Of a stretch of DNA of 64,000 nucleotides, positions 23,888-32,902 are shown piece after piece (position 1 is the first letter of the stretch; each line of letters opens with the position of its first letter). The notes beneath the pieces are model-generated. The model was not told where the DNA came from and searched no databases. It saw only the letters and a list, made by a program, of their open reading frames with translations. This DNA is from Paenibacillus terrae (GTDB lineage Bacteria; Bacillota; Bacilli; Paenibacillales; Paenibacillaceae). The DNA lies in the NCBI RefSeq assembly GCF_005217525.1, contig NZ_PNXQ01000018.1:154192-218191 (forward strand). Direction: 5' to 3'. The position numbers and the translations under genes are program-made.

Positions 23888-26131
23888 TCAGGATTGCAGA
23901 ACCTTATAAATCATTTGTGCCATATCTGAACCTGCTACAGGCTTACACATGTATTCATCAATGATCAATCTCTCCTTGTATGCCACCACGTGATCCTCGA
24001 CATAACCGGTAATCAGGATGATCTTCATACTTGAATTGATTACCTTGATACGTTCAGCCAATTCCGTACCAGTCAGATAAGGCATTGCCTGATCCGTAAT
24101 GACCAGATCGTAATGGTTTGGAGATTTTTCAAACCGCTGTAATGCTTCCACACTGTCTGGTTCTGTCTCAACGTGGAAACCATATGATTCCAGTCCTCTT
24201 CTCATCGCTTTCAATACGCGCTGTTTATCATCGACCAAAAGAATGCGCTTTTGTTCCGAAAACACAGGGTTCATATTTATCTCTGTCTCTTTTGCTACAA
24301 ACTCCGTTTTCGGCAGATATACCGTAAACGTACTACCCCTGCCAAGCACCGAATCCACGGTAATAAATCCTTGATGTTTTTCGAGAATGCTTTGGACGAT
24401 ATACAATCCAAGCCCCGTACCCTCTCCTGCCGGTTTGGTTGTGAAAAAAGGATCAAAGATTTTCTGCAAGGTGTCGTCACTCATACCTCTCCCCGTATCC
24501 GAGACAGATAAAGTAACGTAATCGCTGACTTCCAAGACGTTCTCGCGGATTTTTTTTACCTCTTGCAAGGGAATGGCATCCAATATGATTTTTAATTCGC
24601 CGCCGGCTGTTTTCATTGCTTGATAGGCATTGTTGCACAGGTTCATAATGACTTGATGAATCTGTACTTTATTTGCAAAAATAACGGCTGAATCTACCCG
24701 TTTTTTGAACACAGCATTCACTTTGGGCGAGAGAAAGGATTTTATGAGTCCCAGTGCCTCTTCGACCTGCTCTTCAACTTTGACCGGAGCATTTTTCTTG
24801 ACCTTTCCACTCTCCAGCCGGCTCAATAGCAGGATTTCCTCAATTATCAATCTTGCTTTCTCGGAAGCATCATAAATCTCACTGACGTAATCATAAATTT
24901 CTTCAGTAGGTTCTATACTGCTAAGCATGATTTCTGCATAGCCTCTGATGGGAGTTAGAAAATTATTGAAATCGTGGGCAATTTCCCCTGATAGCGTGCC
25001 GATCAACTGCAGCTTCTGCGAGTGCTGCAATTGTAGATCCTTTTTTCTCAACAGCTCGTTTTTGTTATTCAGTTCCCGCAAATACCTCGTCTCGTATTCC
25101 AGAGCCTCTTTATTTTTCTTCGTCCTCATGATGATATAAACAACACAAGCCAACGTCAGGACGATCATTGAAAAAATCTCAATGGTTTTAATTCGATTTT
25201 GTGCAATCGGTTCTCTCACATCATCGTAGTTCATGGCGGCGGCAACCACCCAAAACGAGTCCCCGAGATGAACACGGGAAAATGCCTCGATCTTTTTCGT
25301 CTTGGTATAGAATTCGTCACCCCACCAGTACGAATGGTAGAAAGCTGAGCCTTGTTCCTGGGTAAGCTGCATTTTGAACAGTTGCTCCAGGTCGCGGTAA
25401 TCAAGCCCCGGGTATTTGACCTTAATCGCTGATAGCGATAACCCGATATTTTCTTCGCTCGGGTGCATGAGATAGTAGCCTTGCTGATCCTTGACATGGA
25501 TATAACCCTTGGTCCCCACGCGAATCGGCTTCAACAACTTCTCATACACAGCGTTTAGATTTACCACACTGATGAGCGCACCCTGAAATTTCCCATCGAG
25601 ATAAACAGGCTGGAACAGATGCACAATATAGTGGCCTTGCTTCTCCAGCTTGGCACTTGCGATGAACGGCTTTTTTTCTCGCAGCCCCCTTTGAATATCA
25701 TCCTTGATTAATTCATAGGCTTTCATCGCATCCGTACGATTGCGCTTAGGAAAAGTGTGTACCACTCTCCCTTCCAGGTTCACCTGGCTAATCCGATAGA
25801 TGCTATCTTTTTTGGCGATATAATAAGCAGATAGGTTTTCGTCAATCGCAGCGTCATTCTTATTTGCTATGGCGAGCGACATCTGACGGTTGCCTGCCAA
25901 TATTTGCAGCGTGTGCATTTGTTCGTCGAAAAAGGATTCAATAGACGTGCTGTTTAACTTGGCAATCGTTAGCAATTGCTGCTGCTGCTGTTCAATTACG
26001 GTACGTTCTCCGTCCATATACGAGCCGTAGGCCATCCACAGCAGAACTAGAAAAGAAATCGGAAGCGCTAGCATAATAATGAATGAAAAATGGCTTCGAT
26101 AATGAAATAGTATCTCTCGTTGGAATCTCAT
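23888..26131 (-). CDS. Hybrid sensor histidine kinase of the citrate cluster
   Basis: 747 residues. One membrane segment at about 15-35, an extracellular dCache-like sensor at about 40-310 and a second membrane segment at 316-335. A HisKA region follows with the phospho-acceptor His386 (GEIAHDFNNFL), then the ATPase with SVSDTGRGM and GTGLGLYIV, and a receiver domain at 628-747 with phospho-acceptor Asp680 (VITDQAMP). It lacks a DNA-binding domain. The enteric citrate sensor CitA is a smaller kinase with a PAS sensor and no receiver, so this is a different type. It lies between transporter and citD. The likely partner is the OmpR-type regulator at 28343-29041, to be shown. Confidence 0.85.
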   Translation of the reverse strand: MRFQREILFHYRSHFSFIIMLALPISFLVLLWMAYGSYMDGERTVIEQQQQQLLTIAKLNSTSIESFFDEQMHTLQILAGNRQMSLAIANKNDAAIDENLSAYYIAKKDSIYRISQVNLEGRVVHTFPKRNRTDAMKAYELIKDDIQRGLREKKPFIASAKLEKQGHYIVHLFQPVYLDGKFQGALISVVNLNAVYEKLLKPIRVGTKGYIHVKDQQGYYLMHPSEENIGLSLSAIKVKYPGLDYRDLEQLFKMQLTQEQGSAFYHSYWWGDEFYTKTKKIEAFSRVHLGDSFWVVAAAMNYDDVREPIAQNRIKTIEIFSMIVLTLACVVYIIMRTKKNKEALEYETRYLRELNNKNELLRKKDLQLQHSQKLQLIGTLSGEIAHDFNNFLTPIRGYAEIMLSSIEPTEEIYDYVSEIYDASEKARLIIEEILLLSRLESGKVKKNAPVKVEEQVEEALGLIKSFLSPKVNAVFKKRVDSAVIFANKVQIHQVIMNLCNNAYQAMKTAGGELKIILDAIPLQEVKKIRENVLEVSDYVTLSVSDTGRGMSDDTLQKIFDPFFTTKPAGEGTGLGLYIVQSILEKHQGFITVDSVLGRGSTFTVYLPKTEFVAKETEINMNPVFSEQKRILLVDDKQRVLKAMRRGLESYGFHVETEPDSVEALQRFEKSPNHYDLVITDQAMPYLTGTELAERIKVINSSMKIILITGYVEDHVVAYKERLIIDEYMCKPVAGSDMAQMIYKVLQS

Positions 26132-26172
26132 CCTGTTTTACCATCTCCATCGAGCTCGTAGCCCATCATTCC

Positions 26173-26194
26173 CTAGCCCTAGTACTAGGGCTAG
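26173..26194. repeat. Perfect 22-bp palindrome upstream of the kinase gene
   Basis: The half CTAGCCCTAGT is followed by its exact reverse complement ACTAGGGCTAG. It lies 42 bases before the kinase start, just downstream of a possible -10 (26205-26210), so it could be an operator or an mRNA hairpin. Confidence 0.6.
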
Positions 26195-26204
26195 TTCGCT
26201 TCCG

Positions 26205-26224
26205 ATTATATCAGTCATTCACGT
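26205..26224 (-). promoter_or_regulatory. Possible -10 region of a kinase-operon promoter
   Basis: TATAAT on the minus strand at 26210-26205. TAGACA stands 15 bases further upstream (26226-26231), which is short spacing for a sigma-A promoter. Confidence 0.35.
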
Positions 26225-26240
26225 TTGTCTACTAAATGGT

Positions 26241-26310
26241 GTCTCAAGACAACTTCATTGTAATGGCAAGATCTTAAAGTATCCTGTCAAATTATTAATT
26301 TTTTTTAAGA
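26241..26310 (-). promoter_or_regulatory. Copy 1 of the paired regulatory element (kinase-citDEF operon)
   Basis: On the minus strand this 70-bp block matches 27772-27841 without gaps at about 50 positions. The core ATACTTTAAGAT is identical in both, and TCTTAAA at the upstream end is the reverse complement of TTTAAGA in the core, giving half-sites 32 bp apart. A shared TACAAT lies eight bases downstream of the core and could be the -10, with no good -35, as for an activated promoter. Confidence 0.65.
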
Positions 26311-26320
26311 TTTCTCTACC

Positions 26321-27670
26321 TTAGTGTGTAAGGTATCGCAACAGGAAAATAGCAAGTGTTACCGTTGCTGCACCACCGAGACGTGTAGATACTTGGGCAA
26401 ATGGCATGAGTACCATTCTATCGGCTGCAGAAAGAATCGCAACATCCCCTGTTCCACCTTGGCTGCATCGAGTAGAAGTAATAATCGCAGCTTCAACCGG
26501 ATACATTTTCATCCACTTACCAGCAAAATATCCACTCCCAACCACGGTTAATACAGTTACAAAAATGGTGATAAAATAAGCAGGGCTAATTACAGAAATC
26601 AATGCCTCCCATGGTGTTTTAGCAACACCTACCGCAAGCAGGAGCGGGTACGTTACGGCGATAACAAAGAAACGTTGCATCTGTTGCGCTCCGTCTTCAA
26701 GGAATTTTGGCAACCAACCAAAATATTTGGCCAGAAATGCCGCAAAGAGCATTACGATCGGACCAGGCAGACCAACTAACTCAGCAGCTAAGGTACCTAC
26801 CATGAAGAATCCGATAGCTAAAATTGCTCCGGCAGCCATTTGGTAAAGATCAAGCGGTTTTTTGTTTTTATCCTCTGCAAGTCCCAAAACATCGCTATCC
26901 CCTGTTTTGAGTAGCGTGCCGTTACCGGTAAGTTTTGGTTTTCTATCCCCCAATTTTTTCAACAAGCCGGACAGGATAATAGCACACAAGCTACCCAACA
27001 TGACCGCAGGAATAACCATGGCAAATTGTTCACCTTGGGTCGAACCTAAAATTTGGGCGTAGCCGATAGAGAGTGGAATCGCACCTTCACCAACGCCTCC
27101 CGCCATGATAGGAACAAGGATGTAAAACAAGGTATCATACGCAGGGATTCCCAAAGCCACACCTGTAAGCAAACCGACGCCTGTTCCGAGAATGGATCCG
27201 ATCGTCAAAGGGACAGCCAATCTAACGACCGCTTTTATCATGAGTTCCCGGTTCATACCAAGGATGCTACCAGCGATAACAATTGCGATGTACACATACA
27301 GGAAATTGGTATTATCCATAAAGACAGTAACGGAATCAATTGCTGACTGCGGGAGAAGATGAGCATACACCATGTAAGAAGGAACAAACGTTGCCATAAT
27401 TGCAGCGCCGCCGATATCCTTCAGAATAGGGATGCGCTTTCCAATCTCCGCCAGAATAAAACCATACAATACCATGACAGATACGGCCCCAGGCATATCA
27501 TTACCGAGCTTTCCGGAGTTCATCAGCATGTAGACAACAGCCATAAACGGGATGTAAAGGCCTACAGGAATGACCCCTCCAATCTTGTAATTCAATACCT
27601 TTTTCCATTTGGACTCTGTTCGTGGCTGTAGCTTAAGCTCTGCGGCTTCTTGTAGATTATTAGTGACCAC
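26321..27670 (-). CDS. 2-hydroxycarboxylate transporter, probably for citrate
   Basis: A 449-residue membrane protein of the 2HCT family (CitS, CitP, MaeN, MleP), with about 11 hydrophobic segments. The two re-entrant loops with GG motifs are visible: PIMAGGVGEGAIPLS in the middle and TRCSQGGTGDVAILSAADR near the end. The GTG start at 27670 has AGGAGG seven bases upstream. Its place before the citrate lyase genes suggests citrate as substrate; whether it works with sodium or by exchange with another carboxylate cannot be told. It is preceded by copy 2 of the paired regulatory element and seems to have its own promoter. Confidence 0.9.
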   Translation of the reverse strand: MVTNNLQEAAELKLQPRTESKWKKVLNYKIGGVIPVGLYIPFMAVVYMLMNSGKLGNDMPGAVSVMVLYGFILAEIGKRIPILKDIGGAAIMATFVPSYMVYAHLLPQSAIDSVTVFMDNTNFLYVYIAIVIAGSILGMNRELMIKAVVRLAVPLTIGSILGTGVGLLTGVALGIPAYDTLFYILVPIMAGGVGEGAIPLSIGYAQILGSTQGEQFAMVIPAVMLGSLCAIILSGLLKKLGDRKPKLTGNGTLLKTGDSDVLGLAEDKNKKPLDLYQMAAGAILAIGFFMVGTLAAELVGLPGPIVMLFAAFLAKYFGWLPKFLEDGAQQMQRFFVIAVTYPLLLAVGVAKTPWEALISVISPAYFITIFVTVLTVVGSGYFAGKWMKMYPVEAAIITSTRCSQGGTGDVAILSAADRMVLMPFAQVSTRLGGAATVTLAIFLLRYLTH

Positions 27671-27747
27671 TTGATCGCCTCCTAGATGATCAATCTGCGT
27701 TTTATCCTCGAATCGATCACTAGCCTAGGTTTTCACAAGACTTTGTT

Positions 27748-27762
27748 GTAAAACGCTTTTAC
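27748..27762. repeat. 15-bp palindrome in the transporter leader
   Basis: GTAAAACGCTTTTAC is symmetric around its centre. It lies between the putative -10 of copy 2 and the transporter start. It resembles a catabolite-response (cre) site, but it differs from the consensus at about three positions. Confidence 0.35.
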
Positions 27763-27771
27763 TCATTGGAT

Positions 27772-27841
27772 GATTCGAGATAACTAAATTGTAAAAAGCA
27801 AATCTTAAAGTATTCTGAGTAATCCTTAAATGTTTTTAAGA
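27772..27841 (-). promoter_or_regulatory. Copy 2 of the paired regulatory element (transporter)
   Basis: Same architecture as 26241-26310: TCTTAAA, then the ATACTTTAAGAT core, TACAAT and AGTT/TCT marks, about 100 bases from the start codon as in copy 1. An extra TTTAAGGAT half-site is present here. Confidence 0.65.
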
Positions 27842-27917
27842 ACCATGTGACAAAAATATGTCAGCGTTTTCAAGAAAAAAAACTACGGTTGACTCATTTA
27901 CTAACACAGCTTGTTCA

Positions 27918-28031
27918 GCATTTTGCATAACTCGATTCCCAACGCTCGTAAGACCAATATATAGACGAACTAAAGCGTTTTGATCTATATATTGCTGATT
28001 TGAAAACTCTCTTGGGATTTATGCAAAATGC
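27918..28031. repeat. MITE-like nested inverted repeat
   Basis: GCATTTTGCATAA (27918-27930) is perfectly complemented by TTATGCAAAATGC (28019-28031). Inside, AATATATAG (27956-27964) pairs with CTATATATT (27985-27993). The 114-bp unit has no coding frame and looks like a miniature element or the joined ends of a deleted insertion sequence. Confidence 0.5.
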
Positions 28032-28086
28032 TCTGTTTTCAACGTGTTTGAGGTAGGCTAAAGGATCTCGACGAGCACGACAAACT

Positions 28087-28123
28087 CACCGCAGCGGAGA
28101 ATATGTTCATTCCCGCTGCGGTG
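28087..28123. other. GC-rich hairpin after the response regulator gene
   Basis: CACCGCAGCGG pairs perfectly with CCGCTGCGGTG. No T-run follows on either strand, so it may stop RNA decay or weakly end transcription of the regulator gene rather than act as a classical terminator. Confidence 0.5.
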
Positions 28124-28342
28124 TCCCTTGGTTCGTCGGTGCATCGTCCTGGTTTGACTAAAAAACGCTCATAGTCATTATTCGTGTGAGGGATTTTGTG
28201 TTCGGTTCATGGTTATGTATTCCCTTTTATTACTAAATTAAGGATGACCAGAGAAATAATCAGCCGTAGAAAAAAAGCCCCCCGGGTCCATCGGCGTGCT
28301 TTCAAGAGAACGTATACAATTGGATAGAAGTATATAGTTAAT

Positions 28343-29041
28343 CTATCTTTCAACGGAAAAACGATACCCGATTCCCCAGACGGTTTTGATATATTTCGGA
28401 TGAGTGGGATTTTCCTCAATTTTGGTCCGCAGGTGTCTGATATAAACCATAATCGTATTATTATCGACAACCGTATCTTTCCAGATATTTTGATATAGCT
28501 GTTCTTTCGAGAAGACCTGATTGGGGTGCTCCATAAAAAATTTCATGAGTTGTAATTCTTTTGATGACAACGCGATTTCCTGATTATTTTTTTGAAACGT
28601 ATAGGTATGATGATTGAATAGAAATGGTCCCAACGCAATGTGTAAGGCTTGTTGTTTTGATTCCTGAAGCTGGCGATATCTTTTAATCTGGCTCTTTACC
28701 TGAGCACAAAGCACAAGAGGACTAAATGGCTTGGTAGTATAGGCATCTGCCCCAAGTCCAAGTCCAATAATCTGATCTGTATCTTCTTTTTTCCCGCTCA
28801 GAAAAATGATTGGCGTATGGATGCCCATATTACGCGTTTGACCAAGCACATCATAGCCATCAACATTCTCCATCATAATGTCCAGGAGGACGAGATCGAA
28901 TGGCTCCTCGCTAATCATCCGCATGGCTTCCATACCGTTTTCAGCCTGAAGCACAACCATTCCATCGCCTTCAAGAACCGTTTTAATCAATTTTCTGACA
29001 GCGTTTTCATCATCAACAACCAATACTCTCGGTTTGCTCAT
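28343..29041 (-). CDS. OmpR/PhoB-family response regulator
   Basis: About 232 residues. Receiver domain with the acidic pair in VLVVDDEN, phospho-acceptor Asp near residue 54 (VLLDIMM) and the switch Lys in YTTKPFSP; C-terminal winged helix with ELQLMKFFMEHPNQVFSKEQL and MVYIRHLRTKIEE. The start at 29041 has GGGG at fitting distance; the ATG at 29053 abuts its ribosome site. There is no kinase directly beside it; the hybrid kinase two genes downstream is the natural candidate. It is the first gene of the citrate region, separated from the transporter by about 670 bases. Confidence 0.88.
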   Translation of the reverse strand: MSKPRVLVVDDENAVRKLIKTVLEGDGMVVLQAENGMEAMRMISEEPFDLVLLDIMMENVDGYDVLGQTRNMGIHTPIIFLSGKKEDTDQIIGLGLGADAYTTKPFSPLVLCAQVKSQIKRYRQLQESKQQALHIALGPFLFNHHTYTFQKNNQEIALSSKELQLMKFFMEHPNQVFSKEQLYQNIWKDTVVDNNTIMVYIRHLRTKIEENPTHPKYIKTVWGIGYRFSVER

Positions 29042-29249
29042 TCTTGACCCCATTCCTTTCTAAAAGTCCTCTTACGAAAACCCTTTTTAACAATACAAAA
29101 AACAAAACGCACCCTATGGGTCGAAACGCTTATGGTACTTCAAGTATAGCCATTGTGAGCAGACTCAATCAAGACACACACCTTGGCTACAGTTGCTACG
29201 ACTCGTCGGGTAGCGCACTTTATAATCCGTAGGAAGCATGTGGGTGAGG

Positions 29250-29376
29250 GAAGAAAAATGGTTTTCGGCAATCCCACGATACAGCGTGCTTGCGAAAATG
29301 CCCAGCTCTCTCACCACTTGGGCGACAGCTTTCCCTTCCTCCTATTCTCGCTTCTCGGTGTCCACTTTTTAGTCTA
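29250..29376 (-). pseudogene. Remnant of an IS3-family element (left end and OrfA start)
   Basis: On the minus strand AAAAAGTGGACACC (an IS3-type end) is followed by codons reading EEGKAVAQVVRELGIFASTL, then YRGIAE. This is the helix-turn-helix of an IS3/IS911 OrfA (consensus V-A-x-x-L-G-I-x-x-S-T-L-Y-R). A stop precedes it and the rest is missing. The plus frame at 29183-29377 is its shadow. Confidence 0.6.
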
Positions 29377-29420
29377 GCATCATTTTAGACAACTCTATAT
29401 GTTGTATGTCATACAGCTTC

Positions 29421-29660
29421 AAGAAACTCCCTGATTCCTTGTTGAATATCTTTATAAAACCTTTTCGTCAATATTTTGGAAAAACTAACTCCGCCCACTT
29501 TGCTGTTGTGAGTGTAACATCTCTAGTGCAGTGAAGTGCACTCATGGTGTTGATCTCATGTTTTTGAACTTTGCCCTTGACCTTCCCGGCCCTTTCACAA
29601 AAGTATGGACCCTTGCGGCACCAGCGAAGCGGCCTCAAACGCGCTCCATACTCCTCTCCC
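29421..29660. other. Gap before the ABC transporter gene end
   Basis: No gene recognised. A minus-strand frame at 29468-29674 overlaps the transporter gene end and has no family I know or ribosome site. Confidence 0.4.
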
Positions 29661-31457
29661 TCACACTTCCACAAACTGCTTCTGAGCCAGCTCGCGGTAT
29701 ACCTGATGGGACTCTATTAACTCGGCATGAGTTCCTGCCCCGGTTACCTTACCCTTGTCCAACACAATAATTTGATCGGAATGAACCACAGTAGACAAAC
29801 GGTGAGCGATAACAATCGTCGTACGACCTTCCATCAGATTCGCCAGTGCTTTCTGCACCTCATGCTCGGAAGAGCTGTCCAGACTGGATGTAGCCTCGTC
29901 CAGCATAAGAATGTCCGGGCTGCGAAGAAGCGCACGCGCAATAGCAATCCGTTGACGCTGTCCGCCGGAGAGCTTCATCCCCCGCTCACCCACCTCAGTC
30001 TCATAGCCCTGCGGTAAATCCATAATAAATGTATCCGCATATGCCATCGTGGCTGCCTGTCTCACTTCCTCCAGATCAGCTTCCCGTCCCAAGCCATACG
30101 TGATATTATCTCTGACCGTTCCGGTCATCATCGAGCTTTCCTGGGACACATAGCCGATTTTGGAGCGCCAGGAGGATAATGTATACAATGATATCGGCTC
30201 GTCTCCATAACGAATCTCTCCTGTATCTGGTACATAAAAACGCTCCAGCAACGAAAACAGAGTAGACTTGCCGCTCCCGCTCGGTCCGACAAATGCAGTT
30301 GTCCGGTTAGCCGGAATGACCAAGCTGGCATGATGAAGAACCTCTTCACCTTCAGTATAGGAAAAGACAACATCACGCAGCACGATATCTCTGCTCTCTT
30401 TTGTCGCCTCCTGCTTCAATTCCAGCGGCTCCTCTTCATGATCCAAAATCGTCTGAATTCGTTCCGTTGCTCCTACCACCTTTTGCAGACGCGAATATAA
30501 AGTTGTGAACTGGGCCATCGGTGTAATGACCTGAAACAGCAGCAAAATAAAAGCTACCAAATCCCCGGCAGTCAGCACGCCCGATGCGACGCGAACACCA
30601 CCAACACCCAAAATAATAACCAGCACGGCGGTCAGCAAGAAAGTAGAGATAGGACCAACAAGGGCCAAAATACGGGATTCCTGCAAGCCAAAGCGGAACA
30701 TCCGGTAAATACGATCCTCCCCGGCCTGTGCTTCCCTGCTTTCTGTCCCGTACGCCTTTACCAGCCTGATTTCTCCGATTACCTGACTCAGTACCGAGGT
30801 CAGATCAGCCATCTCATCCTGCTGCTTTTTGGATATACGGTACATTTTCCTGCCCACCGGAAATAAAATCAGCGCTGTTAACGGCACGATAGCCATGATA
30901 ATAAGTGTCATAACCCAATCCAGATAAAACAACAAAGCGATACCGCCAATAATGGCAATCACGTTAGAAATCAGATTCACAAGATACTCCGTAATCAGGT
31001 TCATAATCAGACTTGTATCATTGGTGACACGACTCATCGTATCCCCGGAACGATTCCGATCAAAATACGGAATGGGAAGAGACAAAATTTTATGCCATAA
31101 GCGTTTGCGCAAATTAGCGACAATTTTGTGTCCGGCATAGTTCAACATATAAATGGAAACCGCTGAAGCCACTGCCTGAAGCACAAAGGCCCCCAGCAGG
31201 CCAAAAATGACTATACGGTTCAATGAAGAAAAGGTTAAACCGTCGATCAGTCCTTTGGTCATCAGCGGTACAATTAAACCGGCAATCGTCTGGATCAAGG
31301 TCAGAATCAGGGCGATCACGAGAATGGCCTTGGGAGGATGTGCGCTTGCAATCAATTTGACAAATCGGCCCATGCCAGCCTTATCGGGTTTTTTATCCGG
31401 CTTTTCCTTCATTAGGTCCTGCTGTTCATCCCGCTGTAGATGATGTTCCTTTTCCAT
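29661..31457 (-). CDS. ABC transporter, fused permease and ATPase (MsbA/LmrA-like exporter)
   Basis: A 598-residue half-transporter with six membrane helices (about 50-330) and a nucleotide-binding domain: Walker A GPSGSGKST, signature LSGGQRQRIAIARALL, Walker B ILMLDEATSSLD and the switch His in IVIAHRLSTV. It probably works as a homodimer exporting a drug or lipid; the substrate is unknown. The frame is open 59 codons further up, but GAGG lies before the ATG at 31457 and the extra part runs back through a terminator and into the end of the permease gene, so the shorter start is used. Confidence 0.88.
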   Translation of the reverse strand: MEKEHHLQRDEQQDLMKEKPDKKPDKAGMGRFVKLIASAHPPKAILVIALILTLIQTIAGLIVPLMTKGLIDGLTFSSLNRIVIFGLLGAFVLQAVASAVSIYMLNYAGHKIVANLRKRLWHKILSLPIPYFDRNRSGDTMSRVTNDTSLIMNLITEYLVNLISNVIAIIGGIALLFYLDWVMTLIIMAIVPLTALILFPVGRKMYRISKKQQDEMADLTSVLSQVIGEIRLVKAYGTESREAQAGEDRIYRMFRFGLQESRILALVGPISTFLLTAVLVIILGVGGVRVASGVLTAGDLVAFILLLFQVITPMAQFTTLYSRLQKVVGATERIQTILDHEEEPLELKQEATKESRDIVLRDVVFSYTEGEEVLHHASLVIPANRTTAFVGPSGSGKSTLFSLLERFYVPDTGEIRYGDEPISLYTLSSWRSKIGYVSQESSMMTGTVRDNITYGLGREADLEEVRQAATMAYADTFIMDLPQGYETEVGERGMKLSGGQRQRIAIARALLRSPDILMLDEATSSLDSSSEHEVQKALANLMEGRTTIVIAHRLSTVVHSDQIIVLDKGKVTGAGTHAELIESHQVYRELAQKQFVEV

Positions 31458-31507
31458 AAACCATGTACCTCGCTTCCTGTCTAACCATTCTTGTCCAAAC
31501 AACAACA

Positions 31508-31524
31508 CCCGCGCTGTGCGCGGG
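31508..31524 (-). terminator. Hairpin after the purine permease gene
   Basis: CCCGCG and CGCGGG form a compact stem with a five-base loop; on the minus strand TGTTGTTGTTTGG follows. Confidence 0.55.
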
Positions 31525-31554
31525 TATGAACAGTACAGCCTAAATTTGAGTTTA

Positions 31555-32871
31555 CTACACCAGAGAATGAAGCACAAAGTTAGCCACAAACAATACTGAA
31601 ATGATATACAATGCGACAGGCACTTCCTTGCCACGCCCTGCTGCCAGTTTGGCTACGGGGTAAGCAATAAAGCCAAATGCCATTCCGTCTACAATGCTAT
31701 ACGTAAAGGGCATCATCACCATGACCAGAAATGCAGGAAACGCCTCGGTAAAATCACTAAAATCCATTTCACGGACATTTTGTACCATCAGACCGCCAAT
31801 GATGATGAGCACGGGCGCAATGGCACTATCCGGAATGTAAGCAAGTAACGGAATGAAAAAGAAGGTTGCCCCGAATAAAATGGCAGTGACCAGCGGCGTC
31901 GCTCCTGATCGACCTCCTGCTGCAATACCAGCCGTCGATTCCGCAGCCGCTACCGCCGGACTGCTCCCTAAAATACCGGCAAAAATATTGGTTACCGCCA
32001 ACACTCGCAAGCTGTTCTTGAACGTATCCGGTCTTCCGATCATGTTGGTCTGTGCAGCAATCATCCCAATGTTTTCGAACAGAACAATGAGCAGTAGCAG
32101 AAAAACGGCGATCCAGAAGGCTACTGAAACGATGCCTGAAAAGGATAGCTCGCCAAACAATTGCCCATACTGCCGCACTGTTTCAGAGGTTCGTACCCCG
32201 CTTGTTGGTTCTACAGCTCCCAGCACGTAAGCAAGTCCTGTTCCTGCCAAAATACTAATCAGCAGTCCTCCCTGAACGTTGCGCACAAACAGCACAATAG
32301 CGAGCAGCAATGTTACACAAGCCGTGATTACCTTTGGATCATTAAAATGGCCGATCGCGACAAAAGTCGTTTGGTGAGCAATCACGATGCCGCTTTTTTG
32401 CAATCCAATAAAGGTCAGAAACAAGCCAATTCCTACCGTAATTCCGTGCTGTAAATTATGGGGAATTGCCTGGCTAATCAGCTTGTACAAGGACGTAAAT
32501 GCAACAACGGCGAATAAAATGCCTGTAATGGTGACCACCATCAATGCTTCCTGCCAGCTCAGCTTCATAGAGTGTACGAGCGTATAAGTAAAAAAGGCAT
32601 TAATCCCCATCCCTGGTACAACAACCATTGGGGACTTTCCGCCAAAGGCCATAAGCAAGCAGCCAATAATCGACGTGAGCAGTGTACCCAGCATAGCTCC
32701 TTGTAATGGAATCCCGGCATCTGCCAAAATGGTCGCATTGACCATTACAATATATACAACGGAAAAATAGGAAATGGCACCAGCGGCCACTTCCTTTTTC
32801 CAATGATGCTCGGGTTTGAAACCGAGACTTCTGGACCATAGTCCACCCTTCATACCAAAACCCTCCAGCAA
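31555..32871 (-). CDS. NCS2-family purine permease (AzgA/PbuG type)
   Basis: A 438-residue membrane protein with many hydrophobic segments. GMGINAFFTYTLVHSMKLSW near residue 85-105, the NMIGRPDTFKNS loop, and SSPAVAAAESTAGIAAGGRS are marks of the hypoxanthine/guanine/adenine AzgA group of the NCS2 family. It imports a purine base by proton symport; which base is not decided by sequence. No purine riboswitch is seen; only 32 bases separate it from tcdA on the same strand, so it may be read through from tcdA. Confidence 0.85.
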   Translation of the reverse strand: MLEGFGMKGGLWSRSLGFKPEHHWKKEVAAGAISYFSVVYIVMVNATILADAGIPLQGAMLGTLLTSIIGCLLMAFGGKSPMVVVPGMGINAFFTYTLVHSMKLSWQEALMVVTITGILFAVVAFTSLYKLISQAIPHNLQHGITVGIGLFLTFIGLQKSGIVIAHQTTFVAIGHFNDPKVITACVTLLLAIVLFVRNVQGGLLISILAGTGLAYVLGAVEPTSGVRTSETVRQYGQLFGELSFSGIVSVAFWIAVFLLLLIVLFENIGMIAAQTNMIGRPDTFKNSLRVLAVTNIFAGILGSSPAVAAAESTAGIAAGGRSGATPLVTAILFGATFFFIPLLAYIPDSAIAPVLIIIGGLMVQNVREMDFSDFTEAFPAFLVMVMMPFTYSIVDGMAFGFIAYPVAKLAAGRGKEVPVALYIISVLFVANFVLHSLV

Positions 32872-32902
32872 GTTGTTCGATCTGTACCTACTAATTTCAG
32901 AC

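Noticed and set aside
27748..27762. Catabolite-response (cre) site before the transporter
   Set aside because: Palindromic and well placed, but about three consensus positions differ; kept only as a palindrome.
29468..29674. 68-codon minus-strand frame upstream of the IS3 relic
   Set aside because: Overlaps the end of the ABC transporter gene, lacks a ribosome site and has no known family.
31458..31634. N-terminal extension of the ABC transporter
   Set aside because: The extra 59 codons run through the terminator hairpin and the end of the permease gene, and are Cys-rich and unlike the family.
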